From: CAYUYM01 sp964449305
GTDB lineage: Bacteria; Bacteroidota; Ignavibacteria; SZUA-365; CAYQST01
Assembly: GCA_964449305.1 (NCBI GenBank)
Contig: CAYUYM010000215.1
Span: 1-5,486, forward strand
Direction of reading: 5' to 3'
DNA length: 5,486 bases
The position numbers and the translations under genes were made by a program. This document shows, one piece after another, positions 1 to 5,052 of the stretch; positions within the stretch are counted from its first letter, which is position 1, and each line of letters begins with the position of its first letter. A model generated the notes under the pieces. It was not told the DNA's origin. It ran no database searches and saw nothing but the letters and a program-made list of their open reading frames with translations.

Positions 1-1174
1 GTTCGAGACGTGTGTAGAACTGCATCTCGGCGGCGTTGCGCGCCTCGGCGATCTCATTCGGTCCCACCGAGTTCTTTGCCAGATCGGTGAGGATCTCCAT
101 CACGCGGTCATAAATCCCCTGCAGAGCGGTCTCGTGACGGCATTGCACCGAGATCGTGAAACGCCCGCCAAGCTGGTCACTCGTCTGCTGTGCGTCGACT
201 CCCAGAACGTTCGGATTCACCTCTGCGAGCCCCATGCCAAGGCGGGAGTTCATGGAACCCGAAAGAATGCGAGCGATGGCTTCGAACGTTGGGGCGTCCA
301 CATCTCCCGCCGGCACGGTCGGAAACACGAGCTGGAGCTGGGTGAAGGAGATCGCCTCTTCGCGGATCAGGTAGTTCTCATCGGGCATCACCACGAGATC
401 TCTGATCCTCTTCAATGGCGCAACCTTGGGCACGACTGCCGGGCTCCCCGCAGGTTCGATGCCTTCAAACAGGGAGGTGATGAGTGCCCGTGTGGCGTCG
501 AGGTCGATGTCGCCGCCCACAGTGAGCGAGGCGTTGGCCGGGACGATGTATCGCGTGGCGAAGGTGCGCACATCCTTGAGTGTGATGGCGCGGAGTTCCG
601 ACGGGTCGCCGTCGGGAGGTTTGCGGTAGGGGTGGTTTTTTGGATACAGTTCCGCGCGAACCTTGAGATCGAGGTCGTACAACGGCTTCGTTTTGCTTCT
701 GACACGGTCGGCTGTCATGTTCTCGATGGCGGCGGTGAAGTGTGAATTGTCGAAATGGAGGGGGAGACTGGTGAGGCGATCTGCTTCGATGGCAAGCAGC
801 GTACGGAGGTTCGATGGATGCGAGCTTGACGTGATCGTCAGGCAGTCGGAATCCGTCAGTGAAGAGATGGATGCCTGTGTCAGTTTCTGAAAGTCGTCGA
901 GACGGGCCTGCGGGAACTCACGCCCGCCGCCCAGAAGCAGGGATGAAAGGATGGAGGCGATGCCGCTCTTCCCGCGCGGCTCGAGGGAGGATCCCGCGCG
1001 GAAGGCCATGGTGATGGCCACCTTTTCGAGATGGGCATCGCGATGAAGAACGACGGACAGCCCGTTTTTGAGCGTGAAGCGCTCGATGGCCGGGCGCCAG
1101 GGTTGAGCGACCGCCGTCTGGAGGAGCACGAGGCTCACGGCGATCAGTGTCGGGGTTCGGAGTGAAAATTTCAT
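1..1174 (-). CDS. M16-family (insulinase/pitrilysin-like) protein, probably non-catalytic, C-terminus off the window
   Basis: The frame is open from the ATG at 1174-1172 to the left edge: 391 codons, with no stop seen. Residues 1-23 look like a Sec signal peptide (Lys/Arg near the start, hydrophobic core LIAVSLVLLQTAVA, cleavage near AVA-Q), so the protein is probably periplasmic or envelope-attached. Residues about 32-180 match the M16 N-terminal domain (F-T-L-K-N-G-L, then GSSLEP and SGIA). Residues about 195-385 match the M16 C-terminal domain, including the family pattern ITLKDVRTFATRYIVPANA followed by VGGDID. Length fits a bacterial M16B subunit of about 420-460 residues, so perhaps 30-70 residues are missing. 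Where active members have HxxEH, this protein has S74-I-L-S77-S78; all three key residues are lost. The usual LRE...GLAY segment reads LAE...VLGV at 316-326, so the Arg/Tyr pair also seems absent. E151 lies at about the spacing of the third zinc ligand. Bacterial M16B proteins are often encoded as an active/inactive pair; a partner could lie just left of the window. No strong ribosome-binding site is visible before the start. Confidence 0.92.
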   Translation of the reverse strand, partial: MKFSLRTPTLIAVSLVLLQTAVAQPWRPAIERFTLKNGLSVVLHRDAHLEKVAITMAFRAGSSLEPRGKSGIASILSSLLLGGGREFPQARLDDFQKLTQASISSLTDSDCLTITSSSHPSNLRTLLAIEADRLTSLPLHFDNSHFTAAIENMTADRVRSKTKPLYDLDLKVRAELYPKNHPYRKPPDGDPSELRAITLKDVRTFATRYIVPANASLTVGGDIDLDATRALITSLFEGIEPAGSPAVVPKVAPLKRIRDLVVMPDENYLIREEAISFTQLQLVFPTVPAGDVDAPTFEAIARILSGSMNSRLGMGLAEVNPNVLGVDAQQTSDQLGGRFTISVQCRHETALQGIYDRVMEILTDLAKNSVGPNEIAEARNAAEMQFYTRLE

Positions 1175-1254
1175 CCCGAAAAGTACGGCGCCTGGGGCGT
1201 ACGACGCAACACGGACGGGGTGGGGGAAGCCGAACTGCACCGCTGCATGGGGGG

Positions 1255-1294
1255 GGCATGTACCCCGGATTGCATTCCTCCGGGGTGGCATGTA
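1255..1294. repeat. Pair of 8-bp direct repeats GGCATGTA, 32 bp apart
   Basis: GGCATGTA occurs at 1255-1262 and again at 1287-1294. The start-to-start distance of 32 bp is close to three helical turns, which puts both copies on the same DNA face. The pair brackets the inverted repeat at 1262-1286, and the second copy runs into the -10 box of the predicted thiamine-operon promoter. This could be part of a regulator-binding region or could be chance; two copies of eight bases are modest evidence. Confidence 0.4.
1262..1286. repeat. Perfect 8-bp inverted repeat overlapping the -35 region (operator candidate)
   Basis: ACCCCGGA (1262-1269) and TCCGGGGT (1279-1286) are exact reverse complements separated by nine bases. 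The predicted -35 hexamer (1270-1275) lies in the gap, and the right arm lies in the promoter spacer. The arms would be upstream of the predicted transcription start near 1305. A DNA operator is therefore a better explanation than an RNA hairpin for the rightward transcript. It also lies about 90-110 bp upstream of the divergent M16 gene, so it could affect either direction. No regulator gene is visible nearby. Confidence 0.5.
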
Positions 1295-1298
1295 TATT
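1270..1298 (+). promoter_or_regulatory. Predicted sigma-70-type promoter of the thiamine-salvage operon
   Basis: TTGCAT (1270-1275) and TATATT (1293-1298) are separated by 17 bases. The -10 hexamer is identical to that of the groES promoter in this window; the -35 keeps only the TTG. The implied start site, about seven bases after the -10, falls near 1305, exactly at the 5' edge of the TPP aptamer. That gives a leader of roughly 169 nt ending at the receptor start codon. The agreement between predicted start and aptamer boundary is the main support. Confidence 0.6.
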
Positions 1299-1303
1299 CG
1301 GGC

Positions 1304-1381
1304 GTCTTGGGGTGCTGCCGACAACGGCGGCTGAGATCATACCCTTTGAACCTGATCCGGATAATGCCGGCGTAGGAAGAA
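1304..1381 (+). promoter_or_regulatory. TPP (thiamine pyrophosphate) riboswitch, THI-box
   Basis: The conserved THI-box blocks are present in order: GGGGTGC (1309-1315), GGCTGAGA (1329-1336), ACCCTTTGAACCTGATC (1341-1357), GGATAATGCC (1359-1368) and GCGTAGGAA (1370-1378). The expected helices can be drawn. P1 is TCTT (1305-1308) with AAGA (1377-1380). P2 is GGGGT (1309-1313) with ACCC(T) from 1341. P3 is GCCG (1317-1320) with CGGC (1325-1328). P5 is CCGG (1357-1360) with CCGG (1367-1370), enclosing ATAATG. CTGAGA is the pyrimidine-sensing segment of the family, and the P4/P5 arm reads the pyrophosphate. When TPP is plentiful the aptamer folds and expression of the downstream receptor and kinase is expected to fall. 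No hairpin followed by a U-run is evident between the aptamer and the start codon, so control at translation initiation is more likely than termination. The precise switching helix cannot be settled by eye. Confidence 0.97.
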
Positions 1382-1417
1382 AAGATGTCACCATATTTCC
1401 CACCCACGTATTTTTCC

Positions 1418-1437
1418 CGCATCCCAGCGCATCCCAG
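1418..1437 (+). repeat. Perfect 10-bp tandem duplication in the riboswitch leader
   Basis: CGCATCCCAG is present twice back to back (1418-1427 and 1428-1437) between the aptamer and the Shine-Dalgarno. The unit is C-rich and has no convincing complement in the leader. It may be a recent slippage duplication, a spacer in the expression platform, or a binding site; nothing seen here decides between these. Confidence 0.7.
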
Positions 1438-1462
1438 GCCGCAGGTGGAATTCCCATTACCC

Positions 1463-1467
1463 GGAGG
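1463..1467 (+). promoter_or_regulatory. Shine-Dalgarno that sets the receptor start
   Basis: GGAGG lies six bases before the ATG at 1474. The next in-frame ATG (1483) would be 15 bases away, and the frame is also open upstream through the riboswitch. This site makes 1474 the best start. It is also the natural target for TPP-dependent masking. Confidence 0.85.
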
Positions 1468-1473
1468 CATGGC

Positions 1474-3912
1474 ATGATACGCATGCGTTGGTTTCTGTTC
1501 GTTCTTGTTGTCCTGCCCTTTTCTCATCTCGCCGCCCAGCAGACCGAGGGCGTGGTGGTGGATGCCGTCGGCGGCGGCGCACTGCGTGGCGCCACCGTGC
1601 TGCTCACCCCTCCCGGCACCCGTGTGGCCACGGATGCCGGAGGCGGCTTCCTCTTCCCCGGTGTCCCGGCGCCCGGGGCGGTGATCACCGTCACGCACAT
1701 CGGGTATGCACGGCAGCAGGTGCGGCTCGATACCGTCCGTTCAGGCAGGCTTGTGATCCGGCTCATGCAGATCTCGATGGAGGGGCCCGAGGTGGAGATT
1801 GTCGGGCAGCGAGCGGTGGAGCGCTATTCGCCGGTCACCTTCGCCGACATCCCGCAATCCACGCTCCAGGAGCGCTACATGGGGCTCGATGCTCCGGTGA
1901 TGCTTGCGGATCTGCCGTCCTCCACCTTCTACTCGGAGAGCGGCAACGGGATAGGCTACACCTACCTCCGCATCCGCGGCTTCGACCAGCGGCGCCTCGC
2001 GGTGATGGTGAATGGCATCCCGCAGAACGAACCCGAGGATCACAACGTGTACTGGCTCGATTTCGCCGATCTGCTCGGCAGCGCCAGCGAGGTCCAGGTG
2101 CAGCGCGGCGGCGGCAACAGCCTCTACGGTCCTCCTGCCATGGGCGGATCCATCAACATCGTCACCGGGGACTTCGCCGACCGCAAGGGCATCAGCGTCT
2201 CGACGGGCATCGGTTCCTACGGCACCCGCCGCTCCTCGTTTGCCGTCGGGTCGGGCCTTGTGGATGACCGGTACGTCTTTTTCGGACGCCTCTCCACCAT
2301 CGCGAGCGACGGCTACCGTGAGCGCTCCGACAGCCGCTTCAGCGCGTATTACCTCTCCGCCACGCGCTACGATCCCCGCTTCACCACCCGCCTCATCGCC
2401 TACGGCGGACCGCTTGAGGACGGCCTCGCCTACACCGGCCTGCCGCGCTTCGCCATCGGCGACAGGGAGCTGCGCAGGCGCAATTACAACTACTGGGAGG
2501 CGGACGCGGATTCCTTCACCTATGTGCAGCAGCGCCGGCCTCAGGAGCGCGAACAGTTCAGTCAGCCCCACCTGGAGCTGCACAACGAGTGGTCGCCATC
2601 GGGCACGCTGTCCGTTCACTCCTCGGTGTTCCTTGTGCGCGGAACGGGCTGGTTCGACTATGATGCCACCGGATGGACCGATGCCGCCTATTTTCGCATG
2701 ACACCGGAATTCGGGTTCGACAACGTGAGCGATCCAATCAACCCCATCATCCGCGCATATGTGGACAACACGCAGCTCGGCTGGCTGCCACGCGTCACCT
2801 GGGCACACGATGGAGGGCGCCTCACCTTCGGAGGCGAGATCCGCTCGCATCGATCCCTGCATTGGGGCCGCATCCAGTGGGCCGAGGGGCTGCCGGCGAA
2901 CCTCGATCCCGATCGGCGCTATTATGAGTACAAGGGAGGGAAGGATGTCGCCAGCGCGCATGTCCAGGAGATGTACGAGCTCACCTCGGCCATCACCATC
3001 ATGGGCAATGTGAACCTCGTCCACAGCCGGTACCGCTTGTGGGATGAAGCGTTCGCAGGCAACGATTTCACGGTGGGGTACAACTTCGTCAACCCGGGAC
3101 TGGGCGTGAACCTCAACCTCGCCCGTGAATGGAATGTCTACGCAAGCATCAATCGCGTGCAACGTGAGCCCCGCCTCAAGAACCTGTACGACGCCGCGGA
3201 ATCCAGCGGAGGAGCGACACCCCAGTTCGCCACGCGCACCGACGGGAGCTACGACGTCTCCAGACCGCTCGTCACGCCGGAGGAGATGACCGACATCGAA
3301 CTGGGGGCGGGCTGGGCGCATGGTGGCTTCCGCCTGCTTCTGAATGGATTCCTCATGGATTTCCGCAACGAGATCGTCAAGAGCGGGCAGCTCGACCGCT
3401 TCGGGCAGCCGGTGACCGGCAACGCGCCGCGGAGCCTCCACCTGGGTCTGGAGGCCACCGCCTTCTGGCAGGTGCTGCCCACGCTCGATCTGAACGCGAA
3501 CTTCACGATGAGCCGCGACCGGCTCGAGGATTACGCGGTGTGGGACGTGGTGGACGGCACGCCAGTGGTGACCAACCTCGCGGGCAACCGCATTGCCGGC
3601 TTCCCCGAGCTGCTCGCCAACGCCATGGTGACCTGGCGCCTCGGGGGCTTCAGAACATCCCTGCAATGGAAGCATGTGGGCCGCCAATATACGGACAACA
3701 CTCAGAGCGAGGCGGCCATGGTCGATGCCTCGGACGTCTTCAGCCTGAGCATGGGGCTCCGCCTGGAAGGGCTGGCCGGCGTGCGCGGGATTGAGGCGCG
3801 TCTGAACGTGATCAACCTGTTCGACACCCTGTATGCGCAGGCGGGAGAGGGCGATCAATACTTTCCTGCCGCCGAACGGAATCTCCTCTTCGACATCGCC
3901 GTGGATTTGTGA
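1474..3912 (+). CDS. TonB-dependent outer-membrane receptor, predicted thiamine (or thiamine-related) uptake
   Basis: The protein has 812 residues and is predicted to import its ligand across the outer membrane using energy passed from TonB-ExbBD. Residues 1-21 form a signal peptide (R3, R5, then WFLFVLVVLPF, cleavage after about HLAA). Residues about 25-100 form a carboxypeptidase-regulatory-like (CarboxypepD_reg/CNA-B-type) extension with GVVVDAVGGGALRGATV. E106-VEIVG-111 is in the place of the TonB box. The plug spans about 118-232 and includes RIRGF (166-170), a VNGIPQNEPEDHNVYW stretch, VQVQRGGGNSLYG and GGSINIVTG. The remainder, about 240-812, has the alternating pattern and long loops of a 22-strand barrel, ending with the family's NLFDTLYAQAG and FPAAERNLLFDI. 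The final residue is Leu rather than the usual aromatic. Substrate assignment rests on context: a TPP riboswitch directly upstream and thiamine pyrophosphokinase directly downstream, the arrangement described for the predicted thiamine receptor Omr1 in Bacteroidetes. An upstream extension of the open frame runs through the riboswitch and is not coding. The ligand could instead be a thiamine precursor or a phosphorylated form. Confidence 0.95.
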   Translation: MIRMRWFLFVLVVLPFSHLAAQQTEGVVVDAVGGGALRGATVLLTPPGTRVATDAGGGFLFPGVPAPGAVITVTHIGYARQQVRLDTVRSGRLVIRLMQISMEGPEVEIVGQRAVERYSPVTFADIPQSTLQERYMGLDAPVMLADLPSSTFYSESGNGIGYTYLRIRGFDQRRLAVMVNGIPQNEPEDHNVYWLDFADLLGSASEVQVQRGGGNSLYGPPAMGGSINIVTGDFADRKGISVSTGIGSYGTRRSSFAVGSGLVDDRYVFFGRLSTIASDGYRERSDSRFSAYYLSATRYDPRFTTRLIAYGGPLEDGLAYTGLPRFAIGDRELRRRNYNYWEADADSFTYVQQRRPQEREQFSQPHLELHNEWSPSGTLSVHSSVFLVRGTGWFDYDATGWTDAAYFRMTPEFGFDNVSDPINPIIRAYVDNTQLGWLPRVTWAHDGGRLTFGGEIRSHRSLHWGRIQWAEGLPANLDPDRRYYEYKGGKDVASAHVQEMYELTSAITIMGNVNLVHSRYRLWDEAFAGNDFTVGYNFVNPGLGVNLNLAREWNVYASINRVQREPRLKNLYDAAESSGGATPQFATRTDGSYDVSRPLVTPEEMTDIELGAGWAHGGFRLLLNGFLMDFRNEIVKSGQLDRFGQPVTGNAPRSLHLGLEATAFWQVLPTLDLNANFTMSRDRLEDYAVWDVVDGTPVVTNLAGNRIAGFPELLANAMVTWRLGGFRTSLQWKHVGRQYTDNTQSEAAMVDASDVFSLSMGLRLEGLAGVRGIEARLNVINLFDTLYAQAGEGDQYFPAAERNLLFDIAVDL

Positions 3913-4592
3913 TGCTGACATCCCCATCGATATCGGCCGGCCTCGACCACGGTGGCTACACCCTGCTGTTCGGATCCGGCGCCTACCCCCCGGTGCCACT
4001 CATCCGGCGTCTCTTTCGACATGCACGCATGCTCGTGTGTGCCGACGGCGGGGCCAACGTCGCCCATCGTTGTGGCATCACACCCGATTGCATCATCGGC
4101 GATCTCGATTCCATACGGGACGATGCACGCACCGCCTTCCACGCCGCAGGTGTGGAGTTCATCCATCTCCACAGGCAGACGGACACCGACCTGGAGAAGG
4201 CCCTGCTGCATCTCCGGCGATTGCGGCACCGCCGTCTCGTGGGGATGGGGCTGACCGGACGGCTGCTCGACCATACGCTGGGCAACCTCTCCGTGCTCAC
4301 GCGGCACGTGCCGCATTTCGACATGACACTCATCGATCCGGACTATCGGATCGACGTCATCACCGCAGAGGCGCACTTCGACTGTGCGACAGGGGACAGG
4401 ATCTCGCTTGTGCCACTGACCGCCTGCCGAGGCATCCGGACATCGGGACTGCAGTATGCCCTTCGGGGTGGCGATCTGCTCCCCGGGATCCGCGAGGGGA
4501 CATCCAACGCTGCGAGTTCCGACCACTTCACCGTCAGACTCCGCGAGGGGGTGATGATGGTGATGCGTCCCATTTCCTGCGTTTTCTGTTGA
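3912..4592 (+). CDS. thiN: Thiamine pyrophosphokinase (thiamine diphosphokinase, EC 2.7.6.2)
   Basis: This 226-residue cytosolic enzyme is predicted to transfer pyrophosphate from ATP to thiamine, giving TPP and AMP; it is also called tnr3 in Bacteroidetes. The N-terminal catalytic domain carries ADGGAN (44-49), PDCIIGDLDS (58-67) and TDTDLEKAL (90-98); their acidic residues bind Mg-ATP in this family. GLTGRLLDHT (113-122) corresponds to the usual G-x-x-G-G-R-x-D-H-T block. Residues about 160-226 fit the C-terminal thiamine-binding beta domain (GDRISLVPL, then TSGLQYAL, then SSDHFTVRL). Length is normal. The ATG at 3912 overlaps the receptor stop (TGATG, 3910-3914) and there is no good Shine-Dalgarno, so translational coupling is likely. 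A GTG at 3909 would add one residue. The GR of the 113-122 block reads RL here, which is unusual but need not abolish activity. The gene shares the TPP-controlled transcript; no inner-membrane transporter gene intervenes. Confidence 0.93.
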   Translation: MLTSPSISAGLDHGGYTLLFGSGAYPPVPLIRRLFRHARMLVCADGGANVAHRCGITPDCIIGDLDSIRDDARTAFHAAGVEFIHLHRQTDTDLEKALLHLRRLRHRRLVGMGLTGRLLDHTLGNLSVLTRHVPHFDMTLIDPDYRIDVITAEAHFDCATGDRISLVPLTACRGIRTSGLQYALRGGDLLPGIREGTSNAASSDHFTVRLREGVMMVMRPISCVFC

Positions 4593-4617
4593 TTTTCGGC
4601 AGTTCTGCAAGACGATC

Positions 4618-4646
4618 TTGACACGGTTCTCACGATCGCGTATATT
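4618..4646 (+). promoter_or_regulatory. Sigma-70 promoter of groESL
   Basis: TTGACA (4618-4623) is a perfect consensus -35. It is followed by exactly 17 bases and TATATT (4641-4646), a close -10. The transcription start should be near 4653, giving a 5' leader of about 60 nt that contains the CIRCE element. The promoter begins 25 bases after the thiN stop. No clear rho-independent terminator separates the two operons: GCAG/CTGC around 4600-4609 has a two-base loop and no U-run. Confidence 0.88.
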
Positions 4647-4674
4647 AGCACTCGCTTATTGTGAGTGCTAATAT
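4642..4674. promoter_or_regulatory. CIRCE element, HrcA repressor operator
   Basis: TTAGCACTC (4645-4653), nine spacer bases, then GAGTGCTAA (4663-4671) match the classical CIRCE consensus with no mismatch. Complementarity extends to 12 bp per arm (ATA before, TAT after). The left arm overlaps the end of the -10 box and the predicted start site, so bound HrcA would block initiation. Repression is relieved on heat or protein-folding stress, because HrcA itself needs GroE to stay active. hrcA is not in the window. Confidence 0.98.
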
Positions 4675-4701
4675 CGTATGTACCATATCACCAATCATTT
4701 C

Positions 4702-4707
4702 AAGGAG
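4702..4707 (+). promoter_or_regulatory. Shine-Dalgarno of groES
   Basis: AAGGAG lies seven bases before the ATG at 4715 and 13 before a second in-frame ATG at 4721. It favours the upstream start, giving an N-terminus MSMNLKP, two residues longer than the common MNLKP start. Confidence 0.85.
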
Positions 4708-4714
4708 AACCACG

Positions 4715-5008
4715 ATGTCGATGAATTTGAAGCCTTTGGCTGATCGCGTCATTGTTCGCGCCCTCGAGGCGGAGGAGAAGACGGCAGGCGGACTGTACAT
4801 TCCTGACACGGCGAAGGAGAAGCCGCAGCAGGGTGAGATTGTCGCGGTCGGTCCCGGCAAGGTTGCCGATGACGGCAAGAAGGTCGCCATGGAAGTCAAG
4901 GTCGGCGACAGGGTGTTGTACGGCAAGTATTCCGGCACCGAAGTGAAATTCGGCACGGAGGAATACCTGATCATGCGTGAGAGCGACATTTTCGCAATCA
5001 TCGGTTGA
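4715..5008 (+). CDS. groES: Co-chaperonin GroES (Hsp10)
   Basis: The 97-residue protein is the usual length for GroES. It forms the heptameric lid that closes the GroEL folding chamber in the cytosol. Family signatures run throughout: NLKPLADRVIV (4-14), EEKTAGGLYIPDTAKEKPQ (roughly 18-36; its GGLYIP portion is the mobile loop that contacts GroEL), GEIVAVGPGK, KVGDRVLYGKYSGTEV and the C-terminal EEYLIMRESDIFAII. It is the first gene of the CIRCE-controlled operon, and groEL starts 44 bases downstream. The sequence is intact with no odd residue. The start was chosen by the Shine-Dalgarno at 4702-4707; the frame remains open upstream to a GTG inside CIRCE, which would be before or at the promoter start and is not credible. 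Confidence 0.99.
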   Translation: MSMNLKPLADRVIVRALEAEEKTAGGLYIPDTAKEKPQQGEIVAVGPGKVADDGKKVAMEVKVGDRVLYGKYSGTEVKFGTEEYLIMRESDIFAIIG

Positions 5009-5052
5009 CACGGAACAACGGACGATCATCAATACACACAGGAGAATGAAGA

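Noticed and set aside
134..745. Plus-strand open frame of 203 codons inside the M16 gene.
   Set aside because: It is an antisense shadow of a clear M16 protein coded on the minus strand.
1175..1215. Minus-strand promoter for the M16 gene (TTGCGT, 17 bases, GTACTT).
   Set aside because: The -10 match is poor and it would place the transcript start at the ATG itself, so I could not support it.
1213..1285. G-rich runs including eight consecutive G at 1249-1256, considered as a G-quadruplex.
   Set aside because: The runs are separated by long mixed sequence (about 25 bases), so four closely spaced G-tracts are not present.
1277..1467. CCTCCGGG (1277-1284) is an exact complement of CCCGGAGG (1460-1467) and could mask the Shine-Dalgarno.
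   Set aside because: The predicted transcription start near 1305 leaves the first element outside the mRNA. It would be worth revisiting only if the start maps upstream of 1277.
1147..1473. Upstream in-frame extension of the receptor frame by 109 codons.
   Set aside because: It runs through the inverted repeat, the promoter and the TPP aptamer and shows no protein-like pattern. The signal peptide and GGAGG place the start at 1474.
1741..3999. A very long open frame on the minus strand (about 750 codons) opposite the receptor gene.
   Set aside because: It is the antisense of a well-supported receptor in GC-rich DNA, where stop codons are rare. Its translation has no recognisable domain and its start has no ribosome-binding site.
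3855..4610. Minus-strand frame of about 250 codons opposite thiN.
   Set aside because: It is antisense to a protein with clear thiamine pyrophosphokinase motifs and has no family resemblance of its own.
4593..4617. Possible terminator after thiN.
   Set aside because: GCAG/CTGC has only four pairs with a two-base loop and no downstream U-run.
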